The notes: generated from the sequence alone by a model not told the origin. A stretch of 55,880 nucleotides of DNA from Gammaproteobacteria bacterium (GCA_029861845.1 JAOTYM010000012.1:1-55880), one strand, 5' to 3'. Positions 24,226-33,429 are shown, counted from the stretch's first letter. Made by a program: numbers and translations.

Positions 24226-25595
24226 AGATACCAATCGTATTCCAAAGGCGGCAGATGGCGCCTGAACTTCTCCATTTCACCGCGCTTGGTTGCACAGTAA
24301 AGCTCGATGTAGTGCGGGTCGATGTAGGAAGCAAGTGTCGTCGAGGTTGCCAGCCTGTTCAACGCCTTGTCGAGGTCTAGAGGCAGGTTGGGATCGGCCA
24401 CGGTGCAGGCGTTACCGTCAGACGACGGTCCGGGATCGATCTTGTTCACCAGCCCATGATGTACCCCGGCCAGCAACACCGCCAACGTCAGATAAGGATT
24501 TGCATCGGCCCCCGCCACCCGGTGTTCAACCCGTCGCGCATTGGCCGATCCACTCGGTATCCTACAGGCCACCGAGCGATTGTTTAGTCCCCAACTCTTG
24601 GTGACCGGCACATAGGTGTGGGGCCTGAAGCGGCGATAGGCATTGACGTTGGGCGCGAATATGGCGAATGAGTCTGCCATTGTCGTCATCAATCCACCGA
24701 TGGCATATCGCAGGGCATCGCTACCCGATGCACTACCATCGTCGAAAACATTCTTTCCGTCTTTAGCAACCAAACTGATATGCACGTGCATACCGTTACC
24801 GCTCAAGTCCGCAAACGGCTTCGACATAAACGTGGCGTTCAGACTATGGCGAGTGGCGACGGACTTGATGATGTGGCGAAGTAGCGCACAGTGATCGGCA
24901 GCGATTAGCGGTAAATCCGTGTGGTGCAAATTGATTTCGTATTGTGCCGGTGCGAATTCGGTCGTAGCCACAGACGTCGGAACATTTTGTGCGCGTGCCG
25001 CATCTTCCACCGCGGCGAAAAACTTCGCGTGACCTTCTAGTTCGGCAATTCCGAAGACTTGCGTGGTGTTCTCGCGCTCGCCGGTAATAGCTGAGACGCT
25101 CGCCTGTGGAAATCCCCGTGCATCGCGCTCCTTGTCCAGTAGGTAGAACTCAAGCTCAAACGCAATAACCGGTGTCAGGCCAAGCTCGGAGAATTTGTCG
25201 ATAACGCGGGCGGCTACGTTGCGAGGATCGACGGCGGACGGCGTACCATCTTCATTGCGCATATTCATTAACACTTGCGCGGTCGGCGCTTCCGTCCACG
25301 GGCAAGACACCAATGTACCGGGAACGGGTACGGCAGTGCCATCGGGATCGCCATCCGTCACGCCCATGCCTAGGGGGTTATTACAATGGCCGGTGACATC
25401 CAGAAAATACGTCGAGTGTGGCAGTAGTACGCCGCTGGTAAAGATGTTGTCGAATTCATCGCGTCCGAATCGCTTACCCCGCACGATTCCACAAAGATCT
25501 ACCAATATCGCATCGATGAATCGTGTATCCGGATATTTTTCTAGAAACTGTTCTAGCTCTTGTAATCCGCTCAGTAGTTTTGAGTTATCTTTCAT
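24222..25595 (-). CDS. puuA: glutamine-synthetase-like gamma-glutamylpolyamine synthetase (PuuA type)
   Basis: 457 residues, a single-chain GS fold. Visible GS motifs: VDLCGIVRGKRF (beta-grasp), AFELEFYLLD (metal Glu), TTEFAPAQYEINLHHTD, MSKPFADLSGNGMHVHISLV (ATP/metal loop), KSWGLNNRSVACRIP, and ARRVEHRVAGADANPYLTLA. The FRRHLPPLEYDWYL tail ending in a Tyr/Trp-rich sequence matches gamma-glutamylputrescine synthetases rather than ammonia-assimilating GlnA. The adenylylation site of GlnA was not seen. It ligates glutamate to the amine at ATP cost. Located six bases after a FAD oxidoreductase and overlapping the PuuB gene. Confidence 0.92.
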   Translation of the reverse strand: MKDNSKLLSGLQELEQFLEKYPDTRFIDAILVDLCGIVRGKRFGRDEFDNIFTSGVLLPHSTYFLDVTGHCNNPLGMGVTDGDPDGTAVPVPGTLVSCPWTEAPTAQVLMNMRNEDGTPSAVDPRNVAARVIDKFSELGLTPVIAFELEFYLLDKERDARGFPQASVSAITGERENTTQVFGIAELEGHAKFFAAVEDAARAQNVPTSVATTEFAPAQYEINLHHTDLPLIAADHCALLRHIIKSVATRHSLNATFMSKPFADLSGNGMHVHISLVAKDGKNVFDDGSASGSDALRYAIGGLMTTMADSFAIFAPNVNAYRRFRPHTYVPVTKSWGLNNRSVACRIPSGSANARRVEHRVAGADANPYLTLAVLLAGVHHGLVNKIDPGPSSDGNACTVADPNLPLDLDKALNRLATSTTLASYIDPHYIELYCATKRGEMEKFRRHLPPLEYDWYL

Positions 25596-25601
25596 CTGCG
25601 C

Positions 25602-26939
25602 CTACCTTGCGTCTTGAATCCGATAGTATGCGTAAGCTGCTCGTAGTGCCCAACGGCGTAATGCGGCAAAAGGAAATTTCGGTGCCAGTCCACGCATTAC
25701 GCTAGGAAAAGGTTCAACGTACTTGTTCGGCTCCGCAATATGTCGTGCCAACATCATGCCGGTCCACGGGGCGGTATTCACGCCATTAGCCTGATAACCG
25801 AAACCGTACCAAACGCTAGGATCATCATCCAGCTGCCCGACCGATGGTGTGAGCTTACGGGTCATACAAACAAGTCCGCGCCAAAAGTGGGTAATCGGTA
25901 CGCCCCGCCAGCCGGGGAATACCTCGGCCAGCCGCCGGATCATCCAGTCCCGCATACGCGCGCCATCCTGGGGATGCCCTGTGGTATCGCCGCGGGCACC
26001 GAATAAGAAACTGCAATCCGGCAACATACGATAATAGAACAACAGGTTTCGTGTGTTACAGATAGGGCTAGACGTATGCCAACTCTGTCGTCCTAATTCT
26101 TCATCGGTCAGCGGGCGCGTGGTGATGATGTTGGATAACGCCGGCAATGTCATTTTATCGAACGCCTGATGCAATCCCTCGCGGGTGAACCCGTTTGTAG
26201 CCACCACAACACGGTGCGCCGCGAGCGTCGCCTGTTTGGTAACCAGGCGATGTATGCTACCAGTGTGTACCCATTCGAGAACACGGCTATGAGGGTGTAG
26301 CCGCGCGCCGCGTCGGGCTGCCGCAACTGCCAGGCCCTTGAGAAACTTGAGCGGGTTCAGCGCAAACCCTGCGGCCATGTGCATGGCTCCGAATTGCTCG
26401 GTTGAGTCGTGACCAAGTTCGATGAACTCGGATTTAGTTAATACGCGTGTCTTGATTCCGAACAGCGATGACAACGCCTGTGCCTCTTCTTGTAACCCTT
26501 GAAATCTCGATGGGTGATGAGCAACCGTAAAGTTGCCATCGCCCTGGCGATCGAGGTCTATGGTTTCGTCAATCGCTAGCGACTCCACCAAGTCTATGCC
26601 CTCAAGCTGGGATGCAAAGAAGCGTTTGGTTTCATCGAGGCCATGTCGTTTAATCAATTGTTGGATCGATAGTCGGCTAGCTGGCAAACAGCACAATCCA
26701 CCGTTGCGACCAGATGCACCCCAACCGATATGTCCTGCCTCTAATACACGGACATCGATGTCATAATCTCTTGCCAAGTGCAAGGCGGCAGACAGACCTG
26801 TATAACCGCCACCAATAATGGCGACATCACACGCAACGTCGCTTAGGAGGGGTTGGTAACCGTTATCCGTTGTCGTGTTAGTCGCTTCCCAATAACTGGG
26901 TACCGGCTGAGTGTCATCGTAAACAGATGAGTGATACAT
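25602..26939 (-). CDS. FAD-dependent amine oxidoreductase (second PuuB/OrdL-like protein)
   Basis: 445 residues, DAO fold. CDVAIIGGGYTGLSAALHLA, HIGWGASGRNGGLCCLP (flavin loop) and FGYQANGVNTAPWTGMMLAR are the main family motifs. Sequence differs clearly from the neighbouring PuuB-like protein; for example, PSVWYGFGYQ replaces VYYAQGYSG, so the substrate is probably a different gamma-glutamyl amine or a free amine. The ATG at 26939 was chosen over a TTG six bases upstream. A six-base gap separates it from the ligase gene, so it is cotranscribed. Confidence 0.88.
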   Translation of the reverse strand: MYHSSVYDDTQPVPSYWEATNTTTDNGYQPLLSDVACDVAIIGGGYTGLSAALHLARDYDIDVRVLEAGHIGWGASGRNGGLCCLPASRLSIQQLIKRHGLDETKRFFASQLEGIDLVESLAIDETIDLDRQGDGNFTVAHHPSRFQGLQEEAQALSSLFGIKTRVLTKSEFIELGHDSTEQFGAMHMAAGFALNPLKFLKGLAVAAARRGARLHPHSRVLEWVHTGSIHRLVTKQATLAAHRVVVATNGFTREGLHQAFDKMTLPALSNIITTRPLTDEELGRQSWHTSSPICNTRNLLFYYRMLPDCSFLFGARGDTTGHPQDGARMRDWMIRRLAEVFPGWRGVPITHFWRGLVCMTRKLTPSVGQLDDDPSVWYGFGYQANGVNTAPWTGMMLARHIAEPNKYVEPFPSVMRGLAPKFPFAALRRWALRAAYAYYRIQDAR

Positions 26940-26967
26940 ACACAAAGCGAGTTACTTTTCGAAACGA

Positions 26968-27378
26968 CTACTGGTCGGGGCCTGAATCTTCGTGCCGTGG
27001 TAGATCATCTCTTACGTCGAACCAATCCAACTGGCTATGCGTCCAAATATGGTATTCGGGTACGATTTTCTCGGGATCATCCAGGGTCACGATGTTGATA
27101 TCTACCGTTTTCGCATTCTCGACCTCTCGATAGGCAATCTGGGTCCCACAGTCTCGACAGAACAAACGAAGGCCCCACGAGGAAGATCGAAACTTGCCCG
27201 GCTCACCCGCACACAAGAAATCATTGATGGGTATCGTCGCCCAGGCAAGCACTGGCGCCCCCGCCGAGCGCTGACATAAACGGCAGTGACAATACCCCGC
27301 ATCTAGTGGTCTCGCATTCAGTCGATAGCGGACCGCCCCGCACAGACAACCACCCTCTAACGGAAGATCGTCACTCAC
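26968..27378 (-). CDS. GFA-family protein (glutathione-dependent formaldehyde-activating-like, zinc-binding)
   Basis: 136 residues. The Mss4-like zinc scaffold is visible: GGCLCGAVRYRL, YCHCRLCQRSAGAPVLAW and LRLFCRDCGTQIAYRE, giving three CxxC-type pairs (CLC, CHCRLC, CRDC). TVDINIVTLDDPEKIVPEYH and IWTHSQLDWF follow as in the family. The formaldehyde-activating role of the founding member is disputed, so only fold and metal binding should be assumed. Apparent start is GTG at 27378. It lies 27 bases after the aminotransferase gene and 28 before the FAD gene, inside the polyamine operon, which is unusual. Confidence 0.88.
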   Translation of the reverse strand: MSDDLPLEGGCLCGAVRYRLNARPLDAGYCHCRLCQRSAGAPVLAWATIPINDFLCAGEPGKFRSSSWGLRLFCRDCGTQIAYREVENAKTVDINIVTLDDPEKIVPEYHIWTHSQLDWFDVRDDLPRHEDSGPDQ

Positions 27379-27405
27379 ACCATTATCGCCGATGGTTAGC
27401 GCGAC

Positions 27406-28779
27406 CTACGCTACGCCCAATTGTGCCGCTGTCATATCCAGACATTTTCTTGCGATCGAGATTAGTTCATCGATTTGTGATTTAGTGATAATTAATGGCG
27501 GCGAAACAATCATTGCGTCGCGTACGGCACGCATCACCAGCCCATTGTCAAAGCAGAACTCTCGGCACAACACTCCAGTTTTGCCTTCTGGTTGAAAGGT
27601 CTGTTTATTTTCCTTGTTCTTAACTAACTCGAGCGCCCCGAGGAAACCGGCACTACGTGCTTCACCGACCAACGGATGATCGGCCAACTCGCTCCAACGC
27701 TTGCGAAGGTAAGGGCCGGTTTCACGCTCCACATTCTCGACGATTTTTTCATCGCGTAAGATCTTGATATTGGCAGCGGCCACCGCACAGGCGGTAGGAT
27801 GGCCAGAGTAAGTAAAACCATGCTGGAATTCGCCACCTTTATCGATCAACGCATCGGCAACGCGATCGCCAACCATCACCCCACCGATGGGCACATATCC
27901 GGACGACAGGCCTTTGGCAATGGGCATCAAATCCGGCTTGAGGCCGAAGTAATCGCTGCCGAACCATTTACCGGTGCGCCCAAAGCCACAGATCACCTCA
28001 TCTACCACCAATAAGATATCGTACTGCTTACAAATACGTTGGATCTCTGGCCAGTAGGTATCTGGCGGGATAATGACACCACCGGCCCCTTGAATGGGTT
28101 CAGCGATGAACGCGGCCACACGATCAACGCCCAATTCGTTTATCTTGATCTCCAGCGCCTTCGCTACCTTGATACCGAACTCCGCGGGAGACAGGTCAGC
28201 GCCGCTGAAATACCAATAGGGTGCTTCTATATGTACGATGTTGGGAATCGGTAGGTCGCCCTGTTTGTGAATATGTGGCATACCACAAAGGCTGGCACCG
28301 GCAACGGTACTGCCATGGTAACCGTGCTCACGGCTGATAATTATTTTTTTGGTCGGTTTATCTTGCAGGTCCCAATATCGGCGAACCATACGAACCACAG
28401 TATCGTTCGCTTCGGAGCCGGAGTTGGTATAGAACACGTGATTCAGTCCGGCCGGCGTGACCTCCGCAAGTAAACGCGACAGCTCGATCGCCGGCGGATG
28501 TGAAGTCTGAAAGAAACTATTGTAGTACGGCAAATCCAACATCTGCCGCCGCGCGACATCAGCCAACTCTTGGCGACCATAACCAACGTTCACACACCAC
28601 AGTCCCGCCATGCCGTCGAGTATGCGGGTACCGTTCGAGTCCCATAGATAAACACCCTCTGCGCGCGTGATGATTCGGGCACCCTTCGCGTGCAACTGTC
28701 TATAGTCAGTAAACGGCTGCAGGTGGTGGCGCCGATCATAGGCTTGCAAGGCAACCGTGGTCATTTTGTCGTTCATCAT
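27406..28779 (-). CDS. class III aminotransferase (putrescine/polyamine:pyruvate type)
   Basis: 457 residues. The HHLQPFTDYRQLHAKGARII N-terminus is typical of SpuC-like polyamine:pyruvate transaminases. PLP elements: YTNSGSEANDTVVRMVRRYW, VVDEVICGFGRTG (cofactor Asp), PIAKGLSSGYVPIGGV (Schiff-base Lys), and AFIAEPIQGAGGVIIPP. The ATG at 28779 was selected over a TTG at 28788. It is the second gene of the operon after a GS-like ligase (gap 24 bases). Together with the paralogue at 13821 it offers direct deamination of putrescine as an alternative to gamma-glutamylation. Confidence 0.92.
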   Translation of the reverse strand: MMNDKMTTVALQAYDRRHHLQPFTDYRQLHAKGARIITRAEGVYLWDSNGTRILDGMAGLWCVNVGYGRQELADVARRQMLDLPYYNSFFQTSHPPAIELSRLLAEVTPAGLNHVFYTNSGSEANDTVVRMVRRYWDLQDKPTKKIIISREHGYHGSTVAGASLCGMPHIHKQGDLPIPNIVHIEAPYWYFSGADLSPAEFGIKVAKALEIKINELGVDRVAAFIAEPIQGAGGVIIPPDTYWPEIQRICKQYDILLVVDEVICGFGRTGKWFGSDYFGLKPDLMPIAKGLSSGYVPIGGVMVGDRVADALIDKGGEFQHGFTYSGHPTACAVAAANIKILRDEKIVENVERETGPYLRKRWSELADHPLVGEARSAGFLGALELVKNKENKQTFQPEGKTGVLCREFCFDNGLVMRAVRDAMIVSPPLIITKSQIDELISIARKCLDMTAAQLGVA

Positions 28780-28803
28780 AATTACCAATCACCGCGTTGG
28801 CAT

Positions 28804-30138
28804 CTATACATTTAAGAGCAAGTATTCGCGTTCCCAAGAGCCGACCACTCTAAAGAACGTCTCGTACTCCTCTTCTTTGACCGCACAAAACGCGCTTACA
28901 AATGTCTCTCCGAGAATCTCTCGTAGCGAACCACATGCCCTCAAGTTCTGTAGCGCAGCTTCAAGATTTCTAGGTAGCGCGAAAGGCAATTCGTAGGCAT
29001 CACCCTCAAGTGGTTTCGTCGGTGCAAGTTTCTCTTTAATGCCGAGGTAACCACAGGCAAGTGAGGCGGCGATCGAAAGATACGGGTTTACGTCTGCGCC
29101 GGCGACACGATTTTCCACGCGGCGGGCGTCGGGTGAAGATAGGGGTATACGCAGGCCGACGGTACGGTTGTCGTAGCCCCATTGGACATTTATCGGCGCT
29201 GAGTTATGGCGCGCAATACGCCTATAAGAATTAACGTATGGCGTGAAGAAAGCCATCGCTGCGGGCAAATATTTCTGCAATCCAGCGATGAATGCGAAGA
29301 AGAGCTCGCTATCATTGCCTTTGGCATCAACGAATATGTTCTTCTGTGTTTTCTTATCGACGATACTCTGATGAATATGCATGGCACTGCCGGGCTCGTT
29401 CTCCATCGGCTTGGCCATAAAGGTTGCATAGATGTTATGCCGAATCGCGGTTTCACGAACAGTTCTCTTGAAGAGTAAAACCTGGTCAGCCAAATCAAGT
29501 GGCTCGCCATGGCGAAAGTTGATTTCCATCTGCGCGGCACCGGCTTCGTGAATCAGGGTATCTATTTCTAGCTTCTGCGCCTCGCAGTAATCGTAGATGT
29601 CTTCGAACATCGGATCGAATTCGTTGACGGCGTCGATGCTATAGGATTGCCTGACCGTCTCGGGGCGACCGGTACGCCCAATGGGAGGCTCTAACGGATA
29701 GTCGGGATCGGTGTTTATCTTTACGAGATAGAACTCGAGCTCGGGGGCAACTACCGGTACCCAGCCGCTTTCCTCATAGAGCTCGAGCACTCGTCGCAAC
29801 ACATAACGTGGCGAGATTTCTACCGCTCGACCATCGGCGTGATAGCCATCATGGATTATCTGTGCGGTTGGTTCCCCCGCCCATGGCACAAGCCGGATGG
29901 TGTCTGGGTCGGGCCGCAGCAGCATATCGATCCATCCGGGATGAATCGTGCTGTAGTCCTCCGGATACTCACCGGTGACGGTTTGGATGTATACGGACTC
30001 GGGTAAGTGAATACTATCTTCCATACAATACTTTGCCGCCGGCATGATCTTGCCCCTTGCGATACCTGCCATGTCAGGCACAAAACACTCTACTTCCGTG
30101 ATACTGTACTTCTTGAGCCACGCTCTAATGGAATCCAT
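28804..30138 (-). CDS. glutamine-synthetase-like polyamine gamma-glutamyl ligase (second PuuA-type protein)
   Basis: 444 residues, first gene of the minus-strand polyamine operon. It starts MDSIRAWLKKYSITEVECFV, then VPDMAGIARGKIM. Further motifs: APELEFYLV (metal Glu), HEAGAAQMEINFRHGEPLDL, MAKPMENEPGSAMHIHQSIV, QWGYDNRTVGLRIPLSS and ARRVENRVAGADVNPYLSIA. It lacks the adenylylation tyrosine region of GlnA. It is clearly distinct from the ligase at 24222 and may prefer another amine (spermidine, a monoamine or diaminopropane). GAGG precedes the ATG at 30138. The 176-base upstream region has two copies of CAACGTTA. Confidence 0.9.
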   Translation of the reverse strand: MDSIRAWLKKYSITEVECFVPDMAGIARGKIMPAAKYCMEDSIHLPESVYIQTVTGEYPEDYSTIHPGWIDMLLRPDPDTIRLVPWAGEPTAQIIHDGYHADGRAVEISPRYVLRRVLELYEESGWVPVVAPELEFYLVKINTDPDYPLEPPIGRTGRPETVRQSYSIDAVNEFDPMFEDIYDYCEAQKLEIDTLIHEAGAAQMEINFRHGEPLDLADQVLLFKRTVRETAIRHNIYATFMAKPMENEPGSAMHIHQSIVDKKTQKNIFVDAKGNDSELFFAFIAGLQKYLPAAMAFFTPYVNSYRRIARHNSAPINVQWGYDNRTVGLRIPLSSPDARRVENRVAGADVNPYLSIAASLACGYLGIKEKLAPTKPLEGDAYELPFALPRNLEAALQNLRACGSLREILGETFVSAFCAVKEEEYETFFRVVGSWEREYLLLNV

Positions 30139-30145
30139 AAAACCT

Positions 30146-30193
30146 CAACGTTATCGTAACTTGCTGATCACATTCTGACATAATGCAACGTTA
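30146..30193. promoter_or_regulatory. possible operator: two direct CAACGTTA copies 40 bases apart
   Basis: CAACGTTA occurs at 30146-30153 and again at 30186-30193 in the divergent gap (30139-30314) between the polyamine operon and the EamA gene. The spacing of 40 bases is about four helical turns, placing both copies on one DNA face. Each contains AACGTT, a self-complementary hexamer. No dedicated regulator gene (PuuR-like) is in the window. The evidence is sequence pattern only. Confidence 0.4.
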
Positions 30194-30314
30194 AGGTCAG
30201 GACCTGGTTAGCAACGCTGGGGTCACGAACACCGGAATAACCGATGGCAGATCACTACCGATGCGGGCCAAGCGGCTACCCACCTAACCAGCTCCGCCCA
30301 ACGTTCGCCAGCTC

Positions 30315-31217
30315 TTGAAACCGGTCGACATACTGCTCGCCGTCTCGGTGCCGGTTATCTGGGGCGGCGGTTTCCTATTCGCTAAGGTCGCAATCGAGCA
30401 TTTCCCACCGATACTATTGATGGCATTTAGGTTTACGCTTGCGGCGTTGATCTTAGTGTGGTTCGTACCGCGCCCCGCCCGAGTGATCCTATGGCGGATC
30501 TTTTGGGTTGCTATGGTCAGCGCCGCTATACAGTACAGCCTAACCTTCACCGGACTGCGAGACCTCGATGCGTCGACGGCGATACTCGTGGTTCAGCTCG
30601 AAGTACCTTTCGGCGTAATCATGGCCACGATCTTCCTCAAAGATCATCTCGGCCTGCGGCGGGTGCTTGGCATCGCACTCGCATTTGCCGGCGTCGCCTT
30701 GATCGCTGGCGAACCGCGGTTGCAGGGCAGCATCCTGCCCGTGCTACTGGTGGTCGGTGGTGCATTCACTTGGTCTTTGGGTCAGGTGATGATCAAGACG
30801 CTGGGTCAGGTGGGCGGCTTTACGTTGATCGCCTGGGTAGCGGTGTTCGCCACACCCCAGTTGTTCATGTCATCATGGATATTTGAACGTGACCAGCTCG
30901 CGGCGATCGCCAGCGCAACCACAGTTGTGTGGTCGGCCGTGGTTTATTTGGCGCTGGTCATGACGGCCTTGGGTTATGCCATTTGGTATTACTTATTAGG
31001 CAAGTACGATGTCAATCAAATTATGCCGTTCCTACTGCTATTACCAGTGTGCACGGTGCTAGGTAGCGTAATACTCTTAGACGAAAGTTTGACACTACAA
31101 ACCACTATCGGCGGGCTCACAGCGATCATCGGCGTCACCATCATCAATGTCACCCGAAACCCATTTCGACGCCGGGCCCAAGGCGTGCTACCGACAGAAT
31201 CCTCCACCCATAACTAG
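30315..31217 (+). CDS. EamA/DMT-family transporter
   Basis: 300 residues with about ten membrane helices in two EamA repeats. Repeat 1 has VSVPVIWGGGFLFAKVAIEH and FRFTLAALILVWF; repeat 2 has SLGQVMIKTLGQVGGFTLIA, then TALGYAIWYYLLGKYDVNQI and a PVCTVLGSVILLDESLTLQT segment with the conserved Glu. The likely role is export of amino acids or metabolites across the inner membrane. The start is TTG at 30315, since no in-frame ATG precedes the first helix. It is divergent from the polyamine operon. Three further DMT genes lie downstream. Confidence 0.88.
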   Translation: MKPVDILLAVSVPVIWGGGFLFAKVAIEHFPPILLMAFRFTLAALILVWFVPRPARVILWRIFWVAMVSAAIQYSLTFTGLRDLDASTAILVVQLEVPFGVIMATIFLKDHLGLRRVLGIALAFAGVALIAGEPRLQGSILPVLLVVGGAFTWSLGQVMIKTLGQVGGFTLIAWVAVFATPQLFMSSWIFERDQLAAIASATTVVWSAVVYLALVMTALGYAIWYYLLGKYDVNQIMPFLLLLPVCTVLGSVILLDESLTLQTTIGGLTAIIGVTIINVTRNPFRRRAQGVLPTESSTHN

Positions 31218-31405
31218 GACTGGGTTCCCTGCCAAAACTTCGTCCCCTTGCTCCGCAATATACGGCCACGGCCCCAACCCTGTTTGATTCGATGACAACG
31301 AATAACTTTGCATAAGAATTATCTCCCTATCGTTGCTGTTCCTAGCGCAGGTAGATGCCCGACACGATCAGTCTGTGTCTGCGTTACAGGCATGACGTAT
31401 CGATC

Positions 31406-32245
31406 CTATTGGAAGAAGGCGATGGTGCGTGCCTCTATGCTCTCGCGTGCCGGCGCATCAGGCGGGCTGGTAGGATCATCAAAGGCGGTGTGTGGCGCAA
31501 AACGTGCGCGACCGTCAACAGCAGAGTCAAAACACTTGAACACGAGCGCCTCGTTGCGTTGCATGTAGGGAAAATAAAACCAGCAGTGATCAGGATTAAA
31601 CGCGATTTGGTATATCTCGCCGATCCGATCTCGAGCCCGACGTTGGGTAACGACAAGATCACGTTCGGCGATAGTGCGTGCATCACATACCGCCAACGGC
31701 ACCGTCTGCACCGGATCGCGCATGGGTCGCCAGATATTGATGATGGCAAACCGGCCTTTGAGTCGTTGTTCCGCTTCGGGCGCCGGTAATAAGTCGCGTA
31801 TGCGCTGTGGCGCTGAACGCTCAGTATAGTCACTGTGCGCCATTCGAGCGGGTTCGCGCACTATCTTTTGCTCTCGTGTGGCCGCGGCATCGGCTCGCCG
31901 GGTATGATCGAACACCACCACTTTCGTCGCGCCAGAGAGTTCTTTGATCAGCCGCTCAATCTCCGACTCATACACGGTACGTACTTCCTCCTCGTCGTAA
32001 AAGTCTTGTACTCGCGTCTCGTGTTTGCTAAGCAGAAATCCCTCGCGATCAAGCGAGAGTGGCTCAGCGTGAAATCGGCCATTGTGGAGAGCGACCGTAT
32101 GATTGGCGTACTGACCCACACACCGCTCGCTGCGGCCGCCCGCTTCGGACGGATAGATCACGGGTTTTTCTCCCGTGTCGACGCAATAGGTCAGCGAAGC
32201 TTCGACGTATGAGTGTGCCTCACGGTATGCGACGGGACGGTCCAT
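31406..32245 (-). CDS. CmcJ/NvfI family oxidoreductase
   Basis: 279 residues. EASLTYCVDTGEKPVIYPSE opens the domain, with KVVVFDHTRRADAAA, AHSDYTERSAPQRIRDLLP (candidate iron-binding His-x-Asp), FAIINIWRPMRDPVQTVPLA, WFYFPYMQRNEALVFKCFDS and RARFAPHTAFDDPTSPPDAP (conserved Phe-x-Pro-His-x-Ala-Phe). This pattern matches the CmcJ group, related to cephalosporin 7-alpha-methoxylase helper proteins and fungal 2OG-type oxidases; the substrate here is unknown. The ATG at 32245 is chosen. The same frame stays open upstream to 32317 with coding-like sequence but no ATG/GTG start, so the true N-terminus may be longer. It is convergent with the EamA gene. Confidence 0.8.
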   Translation of the reverse strand: MDRPVAYREAHSYVEASLTYCVDTGEKPVIYPSEAGGRSERCVGQYANHTVALHNGRFHAEPLSLDREGFLLSKHETRVQDFYDEEEVRTVYESEIERLIKELSGATKVVVFDHTRRADAAATREQKIVREPARMAHSDYTERSAPQRIRDLLPAPEAEQRLKGRFAIINIWRPMRDPVQTVPLAVCDARTIAERDLVVTQRRARDRIGEIYQIAFNPDHCWFYFPYMQRNEALVFKCFDSAVDGRARFAPHTAFDDPTSPPDAPARESIEARTIAFFQ

Positions 32246-32403
32246 GACAATGTCCAGCAATAGCTTTGCGTAGATATTCGATACTACAGTAGCCGGATCG
32301 AAAAAAGAAATACTCCTTTACTCGTCGTTTGCGTATCAAGAAGTCGGCAGGCGGATTCGTCTTCTTCGAGGCTGATCGCCGAGAAAAACAACACCCTTCA
32401 TCA

Positions 32404-33321
32404 TTACTCCTTATCGCGAAGTGATTGACCAGCGCCGGTACCGCCGCGAGTAACTAGTATGCCAGCACCAACAACGAGGAGGGTTCCAACAACTACAAAA
32501 GTATCGAGACCCTCCTGCCAAAATACCCAGCCCAAAATGGCTGCAAAGATCACGGCAGTATAATCCAGGGTAATCACACGATCAGTCGGCGCGATCAAAC
32601 ACCCGTAGGCAAGAAAAAGATGTGCCGCCGTAGAAAAGACGCCGAGCATAAGCAGCGGCGGCCAGTCATTTAGGTCTGGCATCTGCCCGATCCATGGCAT
32701 AGGTATACCGGACATGAGCAAGCCAAAGAATGCGAAGTAGAACGCGATACACGCTGGATGCTCATCGCCTTGCATTCGCCAGATCGCTACTACCCCAAGG
32801 CCCCCCAACACCCCTGCCACCAGCGCGACCAGTGCCGCTGGCTGAAACACACCCATACCCGGTTTCAATACCAAAGCAACACCGACAAAACCGATCACGA
32901 CCGCAACAAGTACAATTTTGTTTATCGGAAATCGATAAATAAGAAACCCTAAGATCGGTACGAATATCGGCGAGCTGAAATTTAGCAGTACCGCATCGAC
33001 CATAGGGATGACTGAAAGCGCAAAGTAGTAGCAATAGAGCGAGGCAACCACCGAAATTGCGCGCAGCAGGATCAGATTCAGGTTTCGCGTCTGCAATGAT
33101 TCTGGCCAGTACCAAAGAGCCCAGGGCATGAGGATTGCAAGGCTAATGGCATTGCGCCAAAAGACAATCGATGGGCTTGGTAAATTGGTCGATGCTAGTT
33201 TTATCGAAGCGCCAGCAAGCGCAAACATCAGACCGGCCGCAACCACACACAGCGCACCAATTAGGATCTGCCGCTGATCGACACGGCGCGACGTCACCGT
33301 CGTTGGTCTGTCGTTAACCAC
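32404..33321 (-). CDS. EamA/DMT-family transporter
   Basis: 305 residues, ten-helix DMT fold. LIGALCVVAAGLMFALAGAS, PSIVFWRNAISLAILMPWAL and a second repeat with YGCLIAPTDRVITLDYTAVI and FAAILGWVFWQEG (conserved Trp/Glu of the loop) mark it. It resembles the RhaT/S-adenosylmethionine-uptake group, but no substrate can be read. The start is GTG at 33321. It is divergent from the lytic transglycosylase gene across 201 bases that contain two dyads. Confidence 0.88.
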   Translation of the reverse strand: MVNDRPTTVTSRRVDQRQILIGALCVVAAGLMFALAGASIKLASTNLPSPSIVFWRNAISLAILMPWALWYWPESLQTRNLNLILLRAISVVASLYCYYFALSVIPMVDAVLLNFSSPIFVPILGFLIYRFPINKIVLVAVVIGFVGVALVLKPGMGVFQPAALVALVAGVLGGLGVVAIWRMQGDEHPACIAFYFAFFGLLMSGIPMPWIGQMPDLNDWPPLLMLGVFSTAAHLFLAYGCLIAPTDRVITLDYTAVIFAAILGWVFWQEGLDTFVVVGTLLVVGAGILVTRGGTGAGQSLRDKE

Positions 33322-33429
33322 TACCGACCGCGGGTGGTTGGGACCGCGGGAAGAGAAAAAATCGCGGGCACAGTTGGCGCTTATGGTTTTGGGCGGGCAA
33401 TATTAAGCGTATCCCCTTAAATTTTGCTA

